A DNA stretch of 56,079 bases. It comes from a virus. The translations under genes and the position numbers were made by a program. Positions within the stretch are counted from its first letter, which is position 1, and each line of letters starts with the position of its first letter. The notes beneath the pieces were generated by a model. That model saw only the letters and a list, made by a program, of their open reading frames with translations. It searched no databases and was not told where the DNA came from. The stretch spans positions 1 to 56,079 of the IMG/VR virus record IMGVR_UViG_3300044953_000549; one strand, 5' to 3'. Positions 25,524 through 32,984 of this stretch are shown here, piece after piece.

Positions 25524-25960
25524 AAAAATAGCAAAAATTCCGGGGTCAAAAACCAATTTTTTATACCCTTGAACACCAGTTGTTCACTGGCTTTGAAGGC
25601 TTTTTCATACACCCCGCAAACCCAGTACCCACCGTTGAGAAAAAAAAACACTAAAAAAGCGTAAATTTTGAATAATTTTAGACATATAAAAAAACTAATA
25701 AGTTTTTTTATATCATATTTCTCATAATTTGTCAAATATCCTCCAATCCTTGTTGTATTAAAGGGTTTGAGGGGAAAATAATAACCTACTATTTTAATCA
25801 ACTATCTATTTTATAAAAGATAAAATGTTAATATATTACTAAAACAGTTAACTATTATTAATAAAAATTCACCCAACCTTTGCATCATAGATAAAATAAC
25901 ACTTTTAATAGAAATTAAAACTAACTATAACAACTAAACATAACAAAAATATCACACTAA

Positions 25961-26020
25961 TAATATTTTGTAGACAATTTAATATTTATTGTTGACATAG
26001 TAAATTTCAACTAATAAGAT
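25961..26020 (+). promoter_or_regulatory. early promoter P1 with operator
   Basis: -35 TTGACA (25992-25997), 17-nt spacer, -10 TAAGAT (26015-26020). Upstream is the operator motif TTGTAGACAA (25968-25977). The 37 bases ending in TTGACA are identical to those of the second early promoter at 33411-33447. The transcript leader ends in the ribosome binding site AAAGGT before the gene at 26061. Confidence 0.8.
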
Positions 26021-26060
26021 ATAACTACGAACACAAAAACAATAACAAAAAGGTAAAATT

Positions 26061-26648
26061 ATGAACATAAACAGATATAACAAAATTCTAACTACATCAC
26101 CTTCAGGTTTGTATATTGAGCCGTTTTTCAAGTCTTACGATTTATTTCCATTGAATTTAAGTGAAAATTTATACAATGGTAATTTTGAAATAGAGATTCC
26201 GGATTTTATTATAGAAGCGGAACTGTTAGACAGATATTCAGATATATTTAGAAAATCCAAATTTAAAAGTCCGTACTGGCAAGACAGACTGACAGAGAAA
26301 CAGGAGGATGCTTATCATGAAGTTAGAAATGATCTTATAGGAGGAGCTTTAATATTAAACTCTGCTTGGCAAACTTTTAATTATGATGAGGGTATAGCAT
26401 ATCTTTGTGGGTTATTACCTTTTAAATTAACAGGTGATAATATAGATAAAGAGTTGTTGTCTTTATGGGGTTACGGAATGAATTTTAGTTACAAACTAGA
26501 AGCATATCAACTACTTGTAGATTGTTCTTATGATGAGAAAAGTTATTTTGCAAGTCAGGGGATTGAATACTTTGAAAAACACTACGGCTCTTCTTCCCTT
26601 GTTGTATGCGAGATAAGGAAGATGTTAGAGATACAAAAGGCAGCTTAA
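26061..26648 (+). CDS. first early gene, hypothetical protein (195 aa)
   Basis: Not recognised. Soluble protein with mixed helix content and no signal or membrane segment. It is the largest gene in the first part of the early operon and the first downstream of promoter P1, with ribosome binding site AAAGGT 8 nt before ATG. First early genes of phages often shut down or redirect the host, but nothing in the sequence shows this. Confidence 0.75.
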   Translation: MNINRYNKILTTSPSGLYIEPFFKSYDLFPLNLSENLYNGNFEIEIPDFIIEAELLDRYSDIFRKSKFKSPYWQDRLTEKQEDAYHEVRNDLIGGALILNSAWQTFNYDEGIAYLCGLLPFKLTGDNIDKELLSLWGYGMNFSYKLEAYQLLVDCSYDEKSYFASQGIEYFEKHYGSSSLVVCEIRKMLEIQKAA

Positions 26649-26702
26649 AATTTAATTTACTTATGTAATGAATAGCAAAAACAACTAAAGAGGTAAAATA
26701 TT

Positions 26703-27071
26703 ATGTATACGCAATTTTCAAATATAACTGATTATATAGGTTGTAGATATGAATTAGAACTTAACAATAAAATCATAGGTAAATTTTATGGTCATCATGA
26801 TTTTAAAAAATTAGTAACATCTTATATTAGGTCTAGGGTAAGTGAATTATTAGAAAAACAAATTTTAGAGAACGATAATAATATTATTTATAGTATAAGA
26901 GTGAGAGATACAGAATTTTTAAATAAAAAAGTAGAACTTAGAGAAAAGGGAACTCCTTACAACATACCTAGTTACGTTAATGCGGGTAAATATGTAAGAA
27001 GTATTAAAAAGTATATGGGTAAAAATATCTTTCAATTAATTGATTTATTATCAATTACAATAAGAGAATAA
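26703..27071 (+). CDS. hypothetical early protein (122 aa)
   Basis: Not recognised. Starts MYTQFSNITDYIG, basic C-terminal half (KYVRSIKKYMGKN). Preceded by a repeated leader motif with GAGGTAAAATATT before the ATG, a pattern shared with several genes in this operon. Confidence 0.65.
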   Translation: MYTQFSNITDYIGCRYELELNNKIIGKFYGHHDFKKLVTSYIRSRVSELLEKQILENDNNIIYSIRVRDTEFLNKKVELREKGTPYNIPSYVNAGKYVRSIKKYMGKNIFQLIDLLSITIRE

Positions 27072-27082
27072 AGGTTAATACC

Positions 27083-27343
27083 ATGAAAACAGAACTTGAT
27101 TTAGGTTACACATTAGAGATTTACGAAAAGGGTAATTACGGAACTGTAAAAAGAAAATATTTTGAAGATATGTTGGATTTAGTAACTTTTACAAATACGA
27201 AAGCAAGAAATTATAATACTGATTATATTATAGATGTTATTAACAAAACTGAATTTAAAACTAGGTATAAGGGTTGTATTCATACTTTTAATAGAAAAGT
27301 TAATGAAATATTAATACAAGGTGATTACAGCATAAACAACTAA
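27083..27343 (+). CDS. hypothetical early protein (86 aa)
   Basis: Not recognised. Basic, with alternating short strands. Lies 11 nt after the previous gene with AAAGGT before its ATG. No membrane segment. Confidence 0.6.
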   Translation: MKTELDLGYTLEIYEKGNYGTVKRKYFEDMLDLVTFTNTKARNYNTDYIIDVINKTEFKTRYKGCIHTFNRKVNEILIQGDYSINN

Positions 27344-27360
27344 TAGAAAGGTAAAATATT

Positions 27361-27606
27361 ATGGAAAATGCTACACAAAAGATAGAAGAATACTTAAAAA
27401 ACTATTTTATAAGTCAACCTGCAATAAGTAAAAATGAAACGGATATACTAGCAAGTAATATAGTAATAATGCTTAAGAAAGATTTATCAAACACTATGTT
27501 TAAAGCTATTTCCAATATAATGAAATCTTGTATAGCTGAGGCTATGCTAGAGGATTATATAGAAAAATATAATAAAAAGGTGAAATATCATGAAAACAAA
27601 CAATAA
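27361..27606 (+). CDS. hypothetical early protein (81 aa)
   Basis: Not recognised. Helical and amphipathic (residues 5-50), ending in a basic tail. Ribosome binding site AAAGGT is 8 nt before ATG. Its last 17 nt overlap the next small gene. Confidence 0.6.
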   Translation: MENATQKIEEYLKNYFISQPAISKNETDILASNIVIMLKKDLSNTMFKAISNIMKSCIAEAMLEDYIEKYNKKVKYHENKQ

Positions 27607-27721
27607 CACAACAAATTTCAATACTGCTTTAGTTGAGTTGAATAGAGCATATAAAGATGGTTATATAACAAAAAGTGAATATGAAGAACAAAATGAGATA
27701 CTATTTTTAATATTAAACTAA
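27590..27721 (+). CDS. SHOCT-like short protein (43 aa)
   Basis: The ATG at 27590 follows AAAGGTGAAATATC and lies inside the end of the preceding gene. The second half, ALVELNRAYKDGYITKSEYEE, resembles the SHOCT motif (a short helix, then GxIT.xEYE). It may be an oligomerisation or accessory peptide. Confidence 0.5.
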   Translation: MKTNNNTTNFNTALVELNRAYKDGYITKSEYEEQNEILFLILN

Positions 27722-27767
27722 TAATAAACACTAGAACAATCAATAATAATTAAATAGGTAAAATATT

Positions 27768-28043
27768 ATGTTTATAGATATATGGGACTTAGAGAATAAG
27801 GCAATTAAGATTAATAAATTCAATAAATATTATTACGAAGTTACGGGTAAAACGGGGTCTAAAATTGAATTTTCATCAACAGATGGTGGTTTTAATCAAG
27901 TATTATATTTTACTAGTATTGATGATTGTTTTAGGTTTTTATTTAGTGGAACATTCACTTACTTGTTTGATAGTGAAGATATAGACTACATACAAATAAA
28001 AGCAGGGAAATCTACAATATTCAAATATGATAATAGAGGTTAA
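27768..28043 (+). CDS. hypothetical early protein (91 aa)
   Basis: Not recognised. Beta-rich, aromatic protein (YYYEVTGKTGSKIEF, FTYLFDSED). Preceded by the repeated leader with AGGTAAAATATT. The next gene starts 4 nt after its stop. Confidence 0.6.
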   Translation: MFIDIWDLENKAIKINKFNKYYYEVTGKTGSKIEFSSTDGGFNQVLYFTSIDDCFRFLFSGTFTYLFDSEDIDYIQIKAGKSTIFKYDNRG

Positions 28044-28047
28044 TTAT

Positions 28048-28389
28048 ATGTACACAATAAACTTTTTTACATTAGACGAAATGTTTAATGACCATAAAAC
28101 TTTCATAGAAAACATGTTGAATTACGAGTTGAATTTATCATCTCTAGATGATGTAAAATCCTTTTTAGGTAGCGATTTTTATGAAAATGTTTATGAAAAC
28201 ATACTTGGGTTTACAGATGGAATTGTAATAACAGATGAAAATAATGAAGTAATCTATAAGGAAAGGTTTAATACAGATACTATATTTAACATACACACAG
28301 ATGAAGAAGGTAACATAATTTATAATGCAATAGAAGATGGTGAAAGTAATTATTTAATGGAAGACAAATATAAACTTTATTATAGGTAA
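28048..28389 (+). CDS. MYTINFF-family early protein (113 aa)
   Basis: I choose ATG 28048, just after AGAGGT, rather than the in-frame ATG at 28027. The N-terminus MYTINFF recurs in the small gene at 31858, and the segment DDVKSFLGSDFYENVYE recurs as EDVKSFLHSNFYKQIVH in the broken copy at about 32.7 kb. It is therefore one of a family in this operon. Acidic overall. Function unknown. Confidence 0.65.
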   Translation: MYTINFFTLDEMFNDHKTFIENMLNYELNLSSLDDVKSFLGSDFYENVYENILGFTDGIVITDENNEVIYKERFNTDTIFNIHTDEEGNIIYNAIEDGESNYLMEDKYKLYYR

Positions 28390-28394
28390 ATAAA

Positions 28395-28652
28395 ATGAAT
28401 AAAAACAGTAAAGGTAAGATAGAGATAACAGTTGATAAAACAGGTATGATACATCTAAATATTACAAATATGAGTAATACAAAAGTAGGAGCTATTATAG
28501 CAGCTACACTAGCACAATTAATACATACTGTAGGTACTAACGCTAATAAAACTCTAGGTGAAAGATTGGACTTTTTAATGAATGATATAGTACCTGATAT
28601 AAAGGATAATATACTTAAACTAGATAATGTATTTATGGATGAGCAATTATGA
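28395..28652 (+). CDS. hypothetical early protein (85 aa)
   Basis: Not recognised. A beta hairpin start (GKIEITVDKTGMIHLNI) is followed by a helical region (VGAIIAATLAQLIHTVG) and an acidic C-terminus. It overlaps the next gene by 4 nt (ATGA). Confidence 0.6.
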   Translation: MNKNSKGKIEITVDKTGMIHLNITNMSNTKVGAIIAATLAQLIHTVGTNANKTLGERLDFLMNDIVPDIKDNILKLDNVFMDEQL

Positions 28653-28954
28653 AGAACTATAGATTATATATTAGTAATAATAAAAGCTATGAGTTTGATA
28701 ATTATGAAGAATTTAAGAGATTAATTCGAATGAAGAGGTACAAACTACTTATAGATGATAAAAGTTATGATTTTAATAATTATGAGGAATTTAGGAGATT
28801 ATTCAATAAAATAACCATAAACATAAGAAAATATAAGGGTTTTGTTTTGCATTTCTATGCTGATAAAAATGAATCAAATATAGAATATAAGAGAATGTGG
28901 GAAATTCTTAATAACAATAAAAACAAAATTTTATTGTATCGGATATTAATATGA
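28649..28954 (+). CDS. early protein with internal duplication (101 aa)
   Basis: Not recognised, but residues 4-26 and 30-52 repeat: YRLYISNNKSYEFDNYEEF and YKLLIDDKSYDFNNYEEF, each followed by K/R-R-L. The second half has no such repeat. The duplication suggests two copies of a small beta-alpha unit. It overlaps its neighbours by 4 nt on each side. Confidence 0.6.
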   Translation: MKNYRLYISNNKSYEFDNYEEFKRLIRMKRYKLLIDDKSYDFNNYEEFRRLFNKITINIRKYKGFVLHFYADKNESNIEYKRMWEILNNNKNKILLYRILI

Positions 28955-28965
28955 GGTTAAAGAAA

Positions 28966-29223
28966 ATGAAAAATAAATTATTACTAGTTAGTTGTATTTT
29001 AATTCCTTTTACAGTTCTTGCTAATACTATTAACGATATAAAGGAATTACGAGCTAAGATAAAAGAAACAGCAGAAGAAATTAGAATAGTTTGTGAAGGG
29101 TATACTAGATATCCAAATAGGGTCGGTCAAAATAATATATATTATTGTAATTATCTGGAAAAGGAAGTGAATGAGTATATTAAAAAAGTTCTAGAATTAG
29201 AAAATAATTTAAAGGAAAAATAA
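28966..29223 (+). CDS. small secreted/periplasmic protein (85 aa)
   Basis: Start ATG 28966 follows GAGGTTAAAGAAA and gives a classic signal peptide MKNKLLLVSCILIPFTVLA, with cleavage near ANT. An upstream ATG at 28951 would add 5 basic residues. The mature part is charged and helical, with two cysteines (Cys45 and Cys61) that could form a disulphide. The product may act in the periplasm, for instance against superinfection; this is inference. Confidence 0.6.
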   Translation: MKNKLLLVSCILIPFTVLANTINDIKELRAKIKETAEEIRIVCEGYTRYPNRVGQNNIYYCNYLEKEVNEYIKKVLELENNLKEK

Positions 29224-29224
29224 A

Positions 29225-29617
29225 ATGATAAATGACAAACACACTAATAATTCTTATGAAATACGCAGAGAAATAGAAAAATGTTATAACAATGAACAAA
29301 TTGAGAATATATTAAAAAGTTTCTCTAAGTTATGCACAAATATCAAGGAATTAACACCGAGAGATTTTGTAGAATGTGCAATACAGCTTATAAATTCGCT
29401 CCCTACTATGAATGAAGTCATAGCTTTGAAAATAGTAACTTATTTATATTCTATATTAGAGTATTTACCTGAATATGAGCTACATCATATATTAGGTATT
29501 AATAATACATATGGGGAAAGTAAATATAAATTACTTGATTTTCTAGTATATCCTTCAATTAAAAAGAAAATTAAAATGTTTATAGAGTATAGTAAATTAC
29601 AGAAGCAAGATAAATGA
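29225..29617 (+). CDS. hypothetical early protein (130 aa)
   Basis: Not recognised. All-helical prediction with repeats of hydrophobic residues, no membrane segment. It starts 1 nt after the previous stop and overlaps the next gene by 4 nt. Confidence 0.6.
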   Translation: MINDKHTNNSYEIRREIEKCYNNEQIENILKSFSKLCTNIKELTPRDFVECAIQLINSLPTMNEVIALKIVTYLYSILEYLPEYELHHILGINNTYGESKYKLLDFLVYPSIKKKIKMFIEYSKLQKQDK

Positions 29618-29835
29618 ATATAGTTGAAATAATGAAAATTGCTGAAAATAAAGATAAATTAAGACGTAAAGAATGGGGAGAGACAGGAAGTAGGGGAGCA
29701 TCAATATTATTTTTATATAAGAATGATGAGAAATACATTCCTATTTACTATCAAGGAGCTCAACCTTGTTTTAGATTAAGTACTTTTTTAATAAAAGAAG
29801 ATTATATAGCTGATGACTGGGAGATAGTAGAATGA
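29614..29835 (+). CDS. Tad2/DUF2829-like protein (73 aa)
   Basis: The pattern is that of DUF2829 (Tad2): an N-terminal helix IVEIMKIAENKDKLRRKEWG, a central strand region and the ending FLIKEDYIADDWEIVE. Tad2 proteins bind and sequester the cyclic-nucleotide signals of Thoeris defence. This copy is short but keeps the LRRKEW and DDWE motifs. The codons for the ending also supply a GGGAG ribosome binding site for the next gene. Confidence 0.6.
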   Translation: MNIVEIMKIAENKDKLRRKEWGETGSRGASILFLYKNDEKYIPIYYQGAQPCFRLSTFLIKEDYIADDWEIVE

Positions 29836-30200
29836 GTAAAGAATTAATAGATGAATTGAAAAATATTATTAGAGCTAATCCAACACTGGATTTAATAGAA
29901 GAAAGAAGAGAAAGAGAAGTTTTGTATATACTATATATAAATGATTCAACACAAACAGCAGTTACAGTAAATACAAGAAATGAATTTAATATCAAAACAT
30001 TAGAGCAAATAATAGATGACGATAAAACTAGATATGAAGCACCTACTAAAGAACAACTATGTAAATTCTATCTTGAATTTATTAAGAACAATAGCGGTCA
30101 TGATTTAGTTTTTGATATTGACGGTTCTATATACAGGAAAATAAAAAAGGTTAGTAAGGAGTTAAACTTTATAATATATGAATATTTAATAAACAGGTAA
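29832..30200 (+). CDS. hypothetical early protein (122 aa)
   Basis: Not recognised. Charged, with an Arg/Glu-rich helix (LIEERREREVLY) and a FDIDGS motif late in the protein. Its start overlaps the Tad2-like gene by 4 nt. Confidence 0.6.
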   Translation: MSKELIDELKNIIRANPTLDLIEERREREVLYILYINDSTQTAVTVNTRNEFNIKTLEQIIDDDKTRYEAPTKEQLCKFYLEFIKNNSGHDLVFDIDGSIYRKIKKVSKELNFIIYEYLINR

Positions 30201-30204
30201 TAGA

Positions 30205-30480
30205 ATGACAATAAGTAAAGAAAGAGTAGAAGAGTTAAGGTCTATATTTTTAAATAATTTACGTAAAGAATTTGAAGAAGAAATATCTTATCATATAGAC
30301 GAGCTTGGTAAAAATCCTGAAAAATTTTTTAAATCTTATTACAAAACTTTAATGAAGGATTGTATGGAAGAAAGAGGTTTAAGAAGTATTAATGGTTATA
30401 TAGGTATTGAATTTCCATTAAGATTAAATGATTTTACAGAAGAAGAAATTAAATATTTAGAAGAGGATAAAAGAAAATGA
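30205..30480 (+). CDS. hypothetical early protein (91 aa)
   Basis: Not recognised. Highly charged, helical, ending EEEIKYLEEDKRK. Overlaps the next gene by 4 nt (ATGA). Confidence 0.6.
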   Translation: MTISKERVEELRSIFLNNLRKEFEEEISYHIDELGKNPEKFFKSYYKTLMKDCMEERGLRSINGYIGIEFPLRLNDFTEEEIKYLEEDKRK

Positions 30481-30653
30481 AAACAAAAATAAAACAAATT
30501 GAAAGAGATTTTTACGAACTAGATAATTTATGTAATTCGTGTAGTTCCCCTCTACCTGTGTTTGATATGTTAACAATTAAAATAGGTAATTCAAGATATG
30601 GTTCGCCTCTTTGTATTAATTGTCTTAATGAAAGAGGTATTAGTTATGAATAA
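30477..30653 (+). CDS. small zinc-ribbon-like protein (58 aa)
   Basis: The ATG at 30477 overlaps the preceding stop. Two CxxC pairs (CNSC about residues 19-22 and CINC about 46-49) are 24 residues apart, a good zinc-ribbon pattern. Zinc ribbons of this size often bind nucleic acid or protein. The end overlaps the next gene by 8 nt. Confidence 0.55.
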   Translation: MKTKIKQIERDFYELDNLCNSCSSPLPVFDMLTIKIGNSRYGSPLCINCLNERGISYE

Positions 30654-30834
30654 AGTAAAATTAAGAAACAAAATGCGAATAGGTGAAATAGAATTTGATG
30701 TTGTTGTACTTGATAATGGAGAAAGAGTGATAACAGAGGAAAGTTTACAAAAATTTATTGATGCAATGAAACTAGGAAACAATAAAGAAGTTAAAAAATT
30801 AATGAAGGATATTAGGATACATTATGTTGATTAA
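30646..30834 (+). CDS. hypothetical early protein (62 aa)
   Basis: Not recognised. I choose ATG 30646, just after AGAGGTATTAGTT. A longer frame starting at 30598 would be a shadow of the zinc-ribbon gene. Residues 10-28 (RIGEIEFDVVVLDNGERVI) form a beta hairpin, followed by a basic helix. Confidence 0.55.
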   Translation: MNKVKLRNKMRIGEIEFDVVVLDNGERVITEESLQKFIDAMKLGNNKEVKKLMKDIRIHYVD

Positions 30835-30919
30835 ATACGCAATAATGTTATTAATTGTATTAACATTCGTAATAACAGCTACTTTTATTTTAAAATTTAT
30901 TTTTGATAAAAATAATTAA
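30824..30919 (+). CDS. 31-residue membrane peptide
   Basis: ATG 30824 gives MLIKYAIMLLIVLTFVITATF followed by ILKFIFDKNN: a single hydrophobic helix and a short basic tail. A second gene at 34968 encodes a similar peptide (MVIKLIVIALLLVFIVGIGT, ending KLIFDKED), so the two are probably paralogues. This supports the gene being real. Confidence 0.55.
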   Translation: MLIKYAIMLLIVLTFVITATFILKFIFDKNN

Positions 30920-30923
30920 AACT

Positions 30924-31145
30924 ATGGAATCACAATTTTGGACTACTAAAAATAGTAGAAAATTAAAAATCACTAATATCCGTGATGATCATTTAATAAA
31001 TATACATAAAATGCTATTGCGTAAAGACTTACATATTTACGAAATTAATTATGAAATGAGACGTAGAGGTTTTCTTCCAATTTCACCTGTAATTGAATTA
31101 TGGGAAATAGAACGTTTTCAAAATAGTTATGATGATCAATTATAA
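30924..31145 (+). CDS. hypothetical early protein (73 aa)
   Basis: Not recognised. I choose ATG 30924 (MESQFWTTKNS) because the longer frame from 30903 overlaps the preceding membrane peptide. Basic and helical, with MRRRGFLP. No clear ribosome binding site; translation may depend on coupling. Confidence 0.5.
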   Translation: MESQFWTTKNSRKLKITNIRDDHLINIHKMLLRKDLHIYEINYEMRRRGFLPISPVIELWEIERFQNSYDDQL

Positions 31146-31160
31146 AACAGGTAAGTGAAA

Positions 31161-31529
31161 ATGAACATAATCGAAGCATTAAATGAAGTTAGGGATGGTA
31201 ATACAGTAACCCGCATAAACTGGTTTGATAATATTGTCGTTATGCTTTCTTCAGAAACTGGAAAAATAGTTGTACATAATACATGTACCAATGAGGACTT
31301 GGACTATCTTTTTACCGCAGACGATGTACAAGCAGATAATTGGGTAATAAAGCACTATAGACGACCATTGACTTTTGTTGACGCATTTAAAAAAGTTAAA
31401 AATGGTAAGAAAGTAAGAAGAAAAGTTTGGAATGATGATTGTTATATAACAGGTGATACTAGATTAAACAGTTTCTTCTTAGCAGAGGAAGATTTACTGG
31501 CTAATGATTGGGAGGTTATAGAAGCATGA
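31161..31529 (+). CDS. tandem Tad2/DUF2829-like protein (122 aa)
   Basis: Two Tad2-like units lie in one protein: IIEALNEVRDGNTVTRINWF...DDVQADNWVI (residues about 1-63) and FVDAFKKVKNGKKVRRKVWN...EEDLLANDWEVIE (about 70-121). Both have the helix, the basic (V/R)RxxW strand and the (D/N)xW ending of DUF2829. Start ATG 31161 follows AGGTAAG; an in-frame GTG at 31155 is less likely. Expected role: binding cyclic ADP-ribose-type signals to block Thoeris-like host defence. The tandem form could trap two molecules or two kinds. Confidence 0.65.
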   Translation: MNIIEALNEVRDGNTVTRINWFDNIVVMLSSETGKIVVHNTCTNEDLDYLFTADDVQADNWVIKHYRRPLTFVDAFKKVKNGKKVRRKVWNDDCYITGDTRLNSFFLAEEDLLANDWEVIEA

Positions 31530-31753
31530 ATATAATAGAAGCAATTAATAGCTTGAAAGAAAATCCTGAATTGGCAATGAAATCAAAATATTTTACAATA
31601 ATATATGATGCTGATAAGAATGTTTTTTATCAACTTGAATATTACGAAAGAGGTGATGGGTTATTTGATGAAGAATTTTCTAGAATTGATATAGAAGAAA
31701 ATATCTTTTGTTTAAAAGATATTTTAAACAATGATTGGGAGGTGGTGGAATGA
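31526..31753 (+). CDS. divergent Tad2-like protein (75 aa)
   Basis: ATG 31526 overlaps the preceding TGA (ATGA) and uses the GGGAGGT inside the previous gene's last codons. It starts MNIIEAINSLKENPELAMKS and ends DILNNDWEVVE, matching the ends of the neighbouring Tad2-like gene, but lacks the (V/R)RxxW strand. It may bind a different ligand or be degenerate. Confidence 0.5.
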   Translation: MNIIEAINSLKENPELAMKSKYFTIIYDADKNVFYQLEYYERGDGLFDEEFSRIDIEENIFCLKDILNNDWEVVE

Positions 31754-31848
31754 GTGATATAGAAATTATAATGTTAATACATACAATAATTTTAATTGTT
31801 GGGATAATAGGTCTTGGACTTAGTTTTTGGTATAATATGAATAATTAG
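31750..31848 (+). CDS. 32-residue membrane peptide
   Basis: ATG 31750 overlaps the stop of the previous gene and follows GGGAGGTGGTGG. One hydrophobic helix (about 7-27, IMLIHTIILIVGIIGLGLSF) with almost no tails. No family recognised. Confidence 0.5.
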   Translation: MSDIEIIMLIHTIILIVGIIGLGLSFWYNMNN

Positions 31849-31857
31849 CAGGACAAA

Positions 31858-32028
31858 ATGTATACAATAAACTTTTTTAATTTAGCGGAAATAGAACGTA
31901 AACAATATAAACATCCTAGCTGTAATCTTTGCAATACATTTTACGAAGAAAAACGATTATATTTTGAATTTAAATTAACAAACCTGTTGATTTTCTTATG
32001 TTTTTATGTTATATTGTGGTTATCATAA
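31858..32028 (+). pseudogene. 5' part of an MYTINFF-family gene, cut by an insert
   Basis: The frame starts at ATG 31858 (MYTINFFNLAEIERK) like the gene at 28048. It contains a CNLC pair and then runs into the 48-bp inverted-repeat arm at 32002, where it ends. The missing 3' half of a related gene resumes at about 32.7 kb. So the gene was probably interrupted by the insert 32002-32693. A new short protein of 56 residues may still be made. Confidence 0.5.
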
Positions 32029-32048
32029 AAGTTAATCTGTTGTTTTTT
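32002..32048 (+). repeat. inverted repeat arm B (partner 24582-24630)
   Basis: Identical in reverse complement to arm A at 24.6 kb. The homology continues, with gaps, into the following terminator hairpin and its TTTATTTCT flank, so roughly 130 bp were duplicated in inverted orientation. The hairpin loop, however, lies in the same orientation in both copies. Confidence 0.85.
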
Positions 32049-32091
32049 TCTTGGTATAAAATTACTAAGAAAAAATTTTTATAAGTATAAA

Positions 32092-32118
32092 AAGAACCTT
32101 GAATGACTAAGGTTCTTT
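32092..32118. terminator. rho-independent terminator (copy 2)
   Basis: Stem AAGAACCTT / AAGGTTCTT, loop GAATGACT, followed by nine T on the plus strand and preceded by a run of A. It stops transcription from the first half of the early operon before hairpin array B. Confidence 0.85.
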
Positions 32119-32361
32119 TTTTTATTTCTATTTCTTCTATAAATTACCGATAAAAATTCTTAATAAATTTCCCTTACCTAAAACCAATATTAAATTTCTT
32201 AAACCTTAATAATTTTGAAAAATTTTATGAAATTTCTATTTTTAATTTAGACATCAAAGATACAAGCAAAAATTATCATCAAAACTATCATCAAAATTAT
32301 TGAATATTTCATCATACTAAAAATATAAAATTTTACTCTGATTTTAGACACTCCCAAAAAA

Positions 32362-32693
32362 GTTGGAAGACGCTCAACACCAGTTAAATAAAGGGGTTCA
32401 ATGGATATATAAAAAACCCGTCTTTCAACAAGAAAACCAAAATTGGAAGACGCTCAACACAAGGATATATAAAGGTTTTAAGGGGAATCTTCCAATCTTC
32501 CAACTTTTTTAGAACAGTGTCTATATATATTAGAGAAAATAAAAATATCTATTTTCTTATTTTTCAATTATTATAATTATTTTTCTATATACACATACAT
32601 TAAAAAAAGTTGGAAGATTGGAAGATTATACCTTGAATACAAGTTGAATAAAGGTTTTCAGCATCTTCCAACTTTTTTACCTAGTTGGAAGAC
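32362..32693. repeat. hairpin array B with GTTGGAAGAC arms
   Basis: Arms in order: GTTGGAAGAC (32362) with GTCTTTCAAC (32420); TTGGAAGAC (32443) with ATCTTCCAA (32487); then an 18-bp perfect inverted repeat, ATCTTCCAATCTTCCAAC (32487-32504) and GTTGGAAGATTGGAAGAT (32609-32626), around about 104 bp of AT-rich DNA. It closes with ATCTTCCAAC (32663-32672) and GTTGGAAGAC (32684-32693). The inner sequences (GCTCAACACC..AAAGGGGTT) echo the core of array A (CAACACC..AAGG) although the arms differ. The right edge coincides with the resumption of a broken gene. Confidence 0.65.
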
Positions 32694-32980
32694 ACACCTA
32701 TATTGAAGATGTAAAATCATTTTTACATTCTAATTTTTATAAACAAATTGTACACCACATTGATAATGAGCCTTATATAAATGAAGAAAGAATATTTGGG
32801 ATTATTATAACTTCACATAATGAAATTATTTATAAAAAGTTACTTAGAAATTGGTTTTGTGATGATAAATATTTAGCAATACATAGTAATATTGATAATA
32901 AAACCATTTATAAAACGGTTAATGATAAAGAAATTATTGAAGATTTGGTTTTAGTTTGTAATAAGGGATTGTTAGAATAA
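32694..32980 (+). pseudogene. 3' part of the broken MYTINFF-family gene
   Basis: From about 32700 an open frame without a start reads IEDVKSFLHSNFYKQIVH and continues to TAA at 32980 (about 92 residues). It is clearly related to the gene at 28048 (DDVKSFLGSDFYENVYE). Upstream in frame is a TGA inside hairpin array B. The copy has lost its start through the insert. Confidence 0.55.
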
Positions 32981-32984
32981 TAAA

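Larger units (their letters stand above)
24546..26060. other. 1.5-kb non-coding control region
   Basis: No convincing gene on either strand. It holds, in order, an inverted-repeat arm, a 35-nt-period direct repeat, two perfect palindromes, hairpin array A, then about 450 bp of AT-rich DNA and the first early promoter. A 98-codon minus-strand frame at 25505-25801 lacks a ribosome binding site and overlaps the repeats, so I leave it out. Confidence 0.7.

Noticed and set aside
25505-25801. 98-codon minus-strand reading frame in the control region
   Set aside because: No ribosome binding site, odd composition (KAFKASEQ, LFFFLNGG), overlaps the repeat region, and lies between divergent operons.
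24505-32130. The inverted repeat pair as ends of a transposon
   Set aside because: No transposase lies between the arms, and the segment holds ordinary early genes and a control region.
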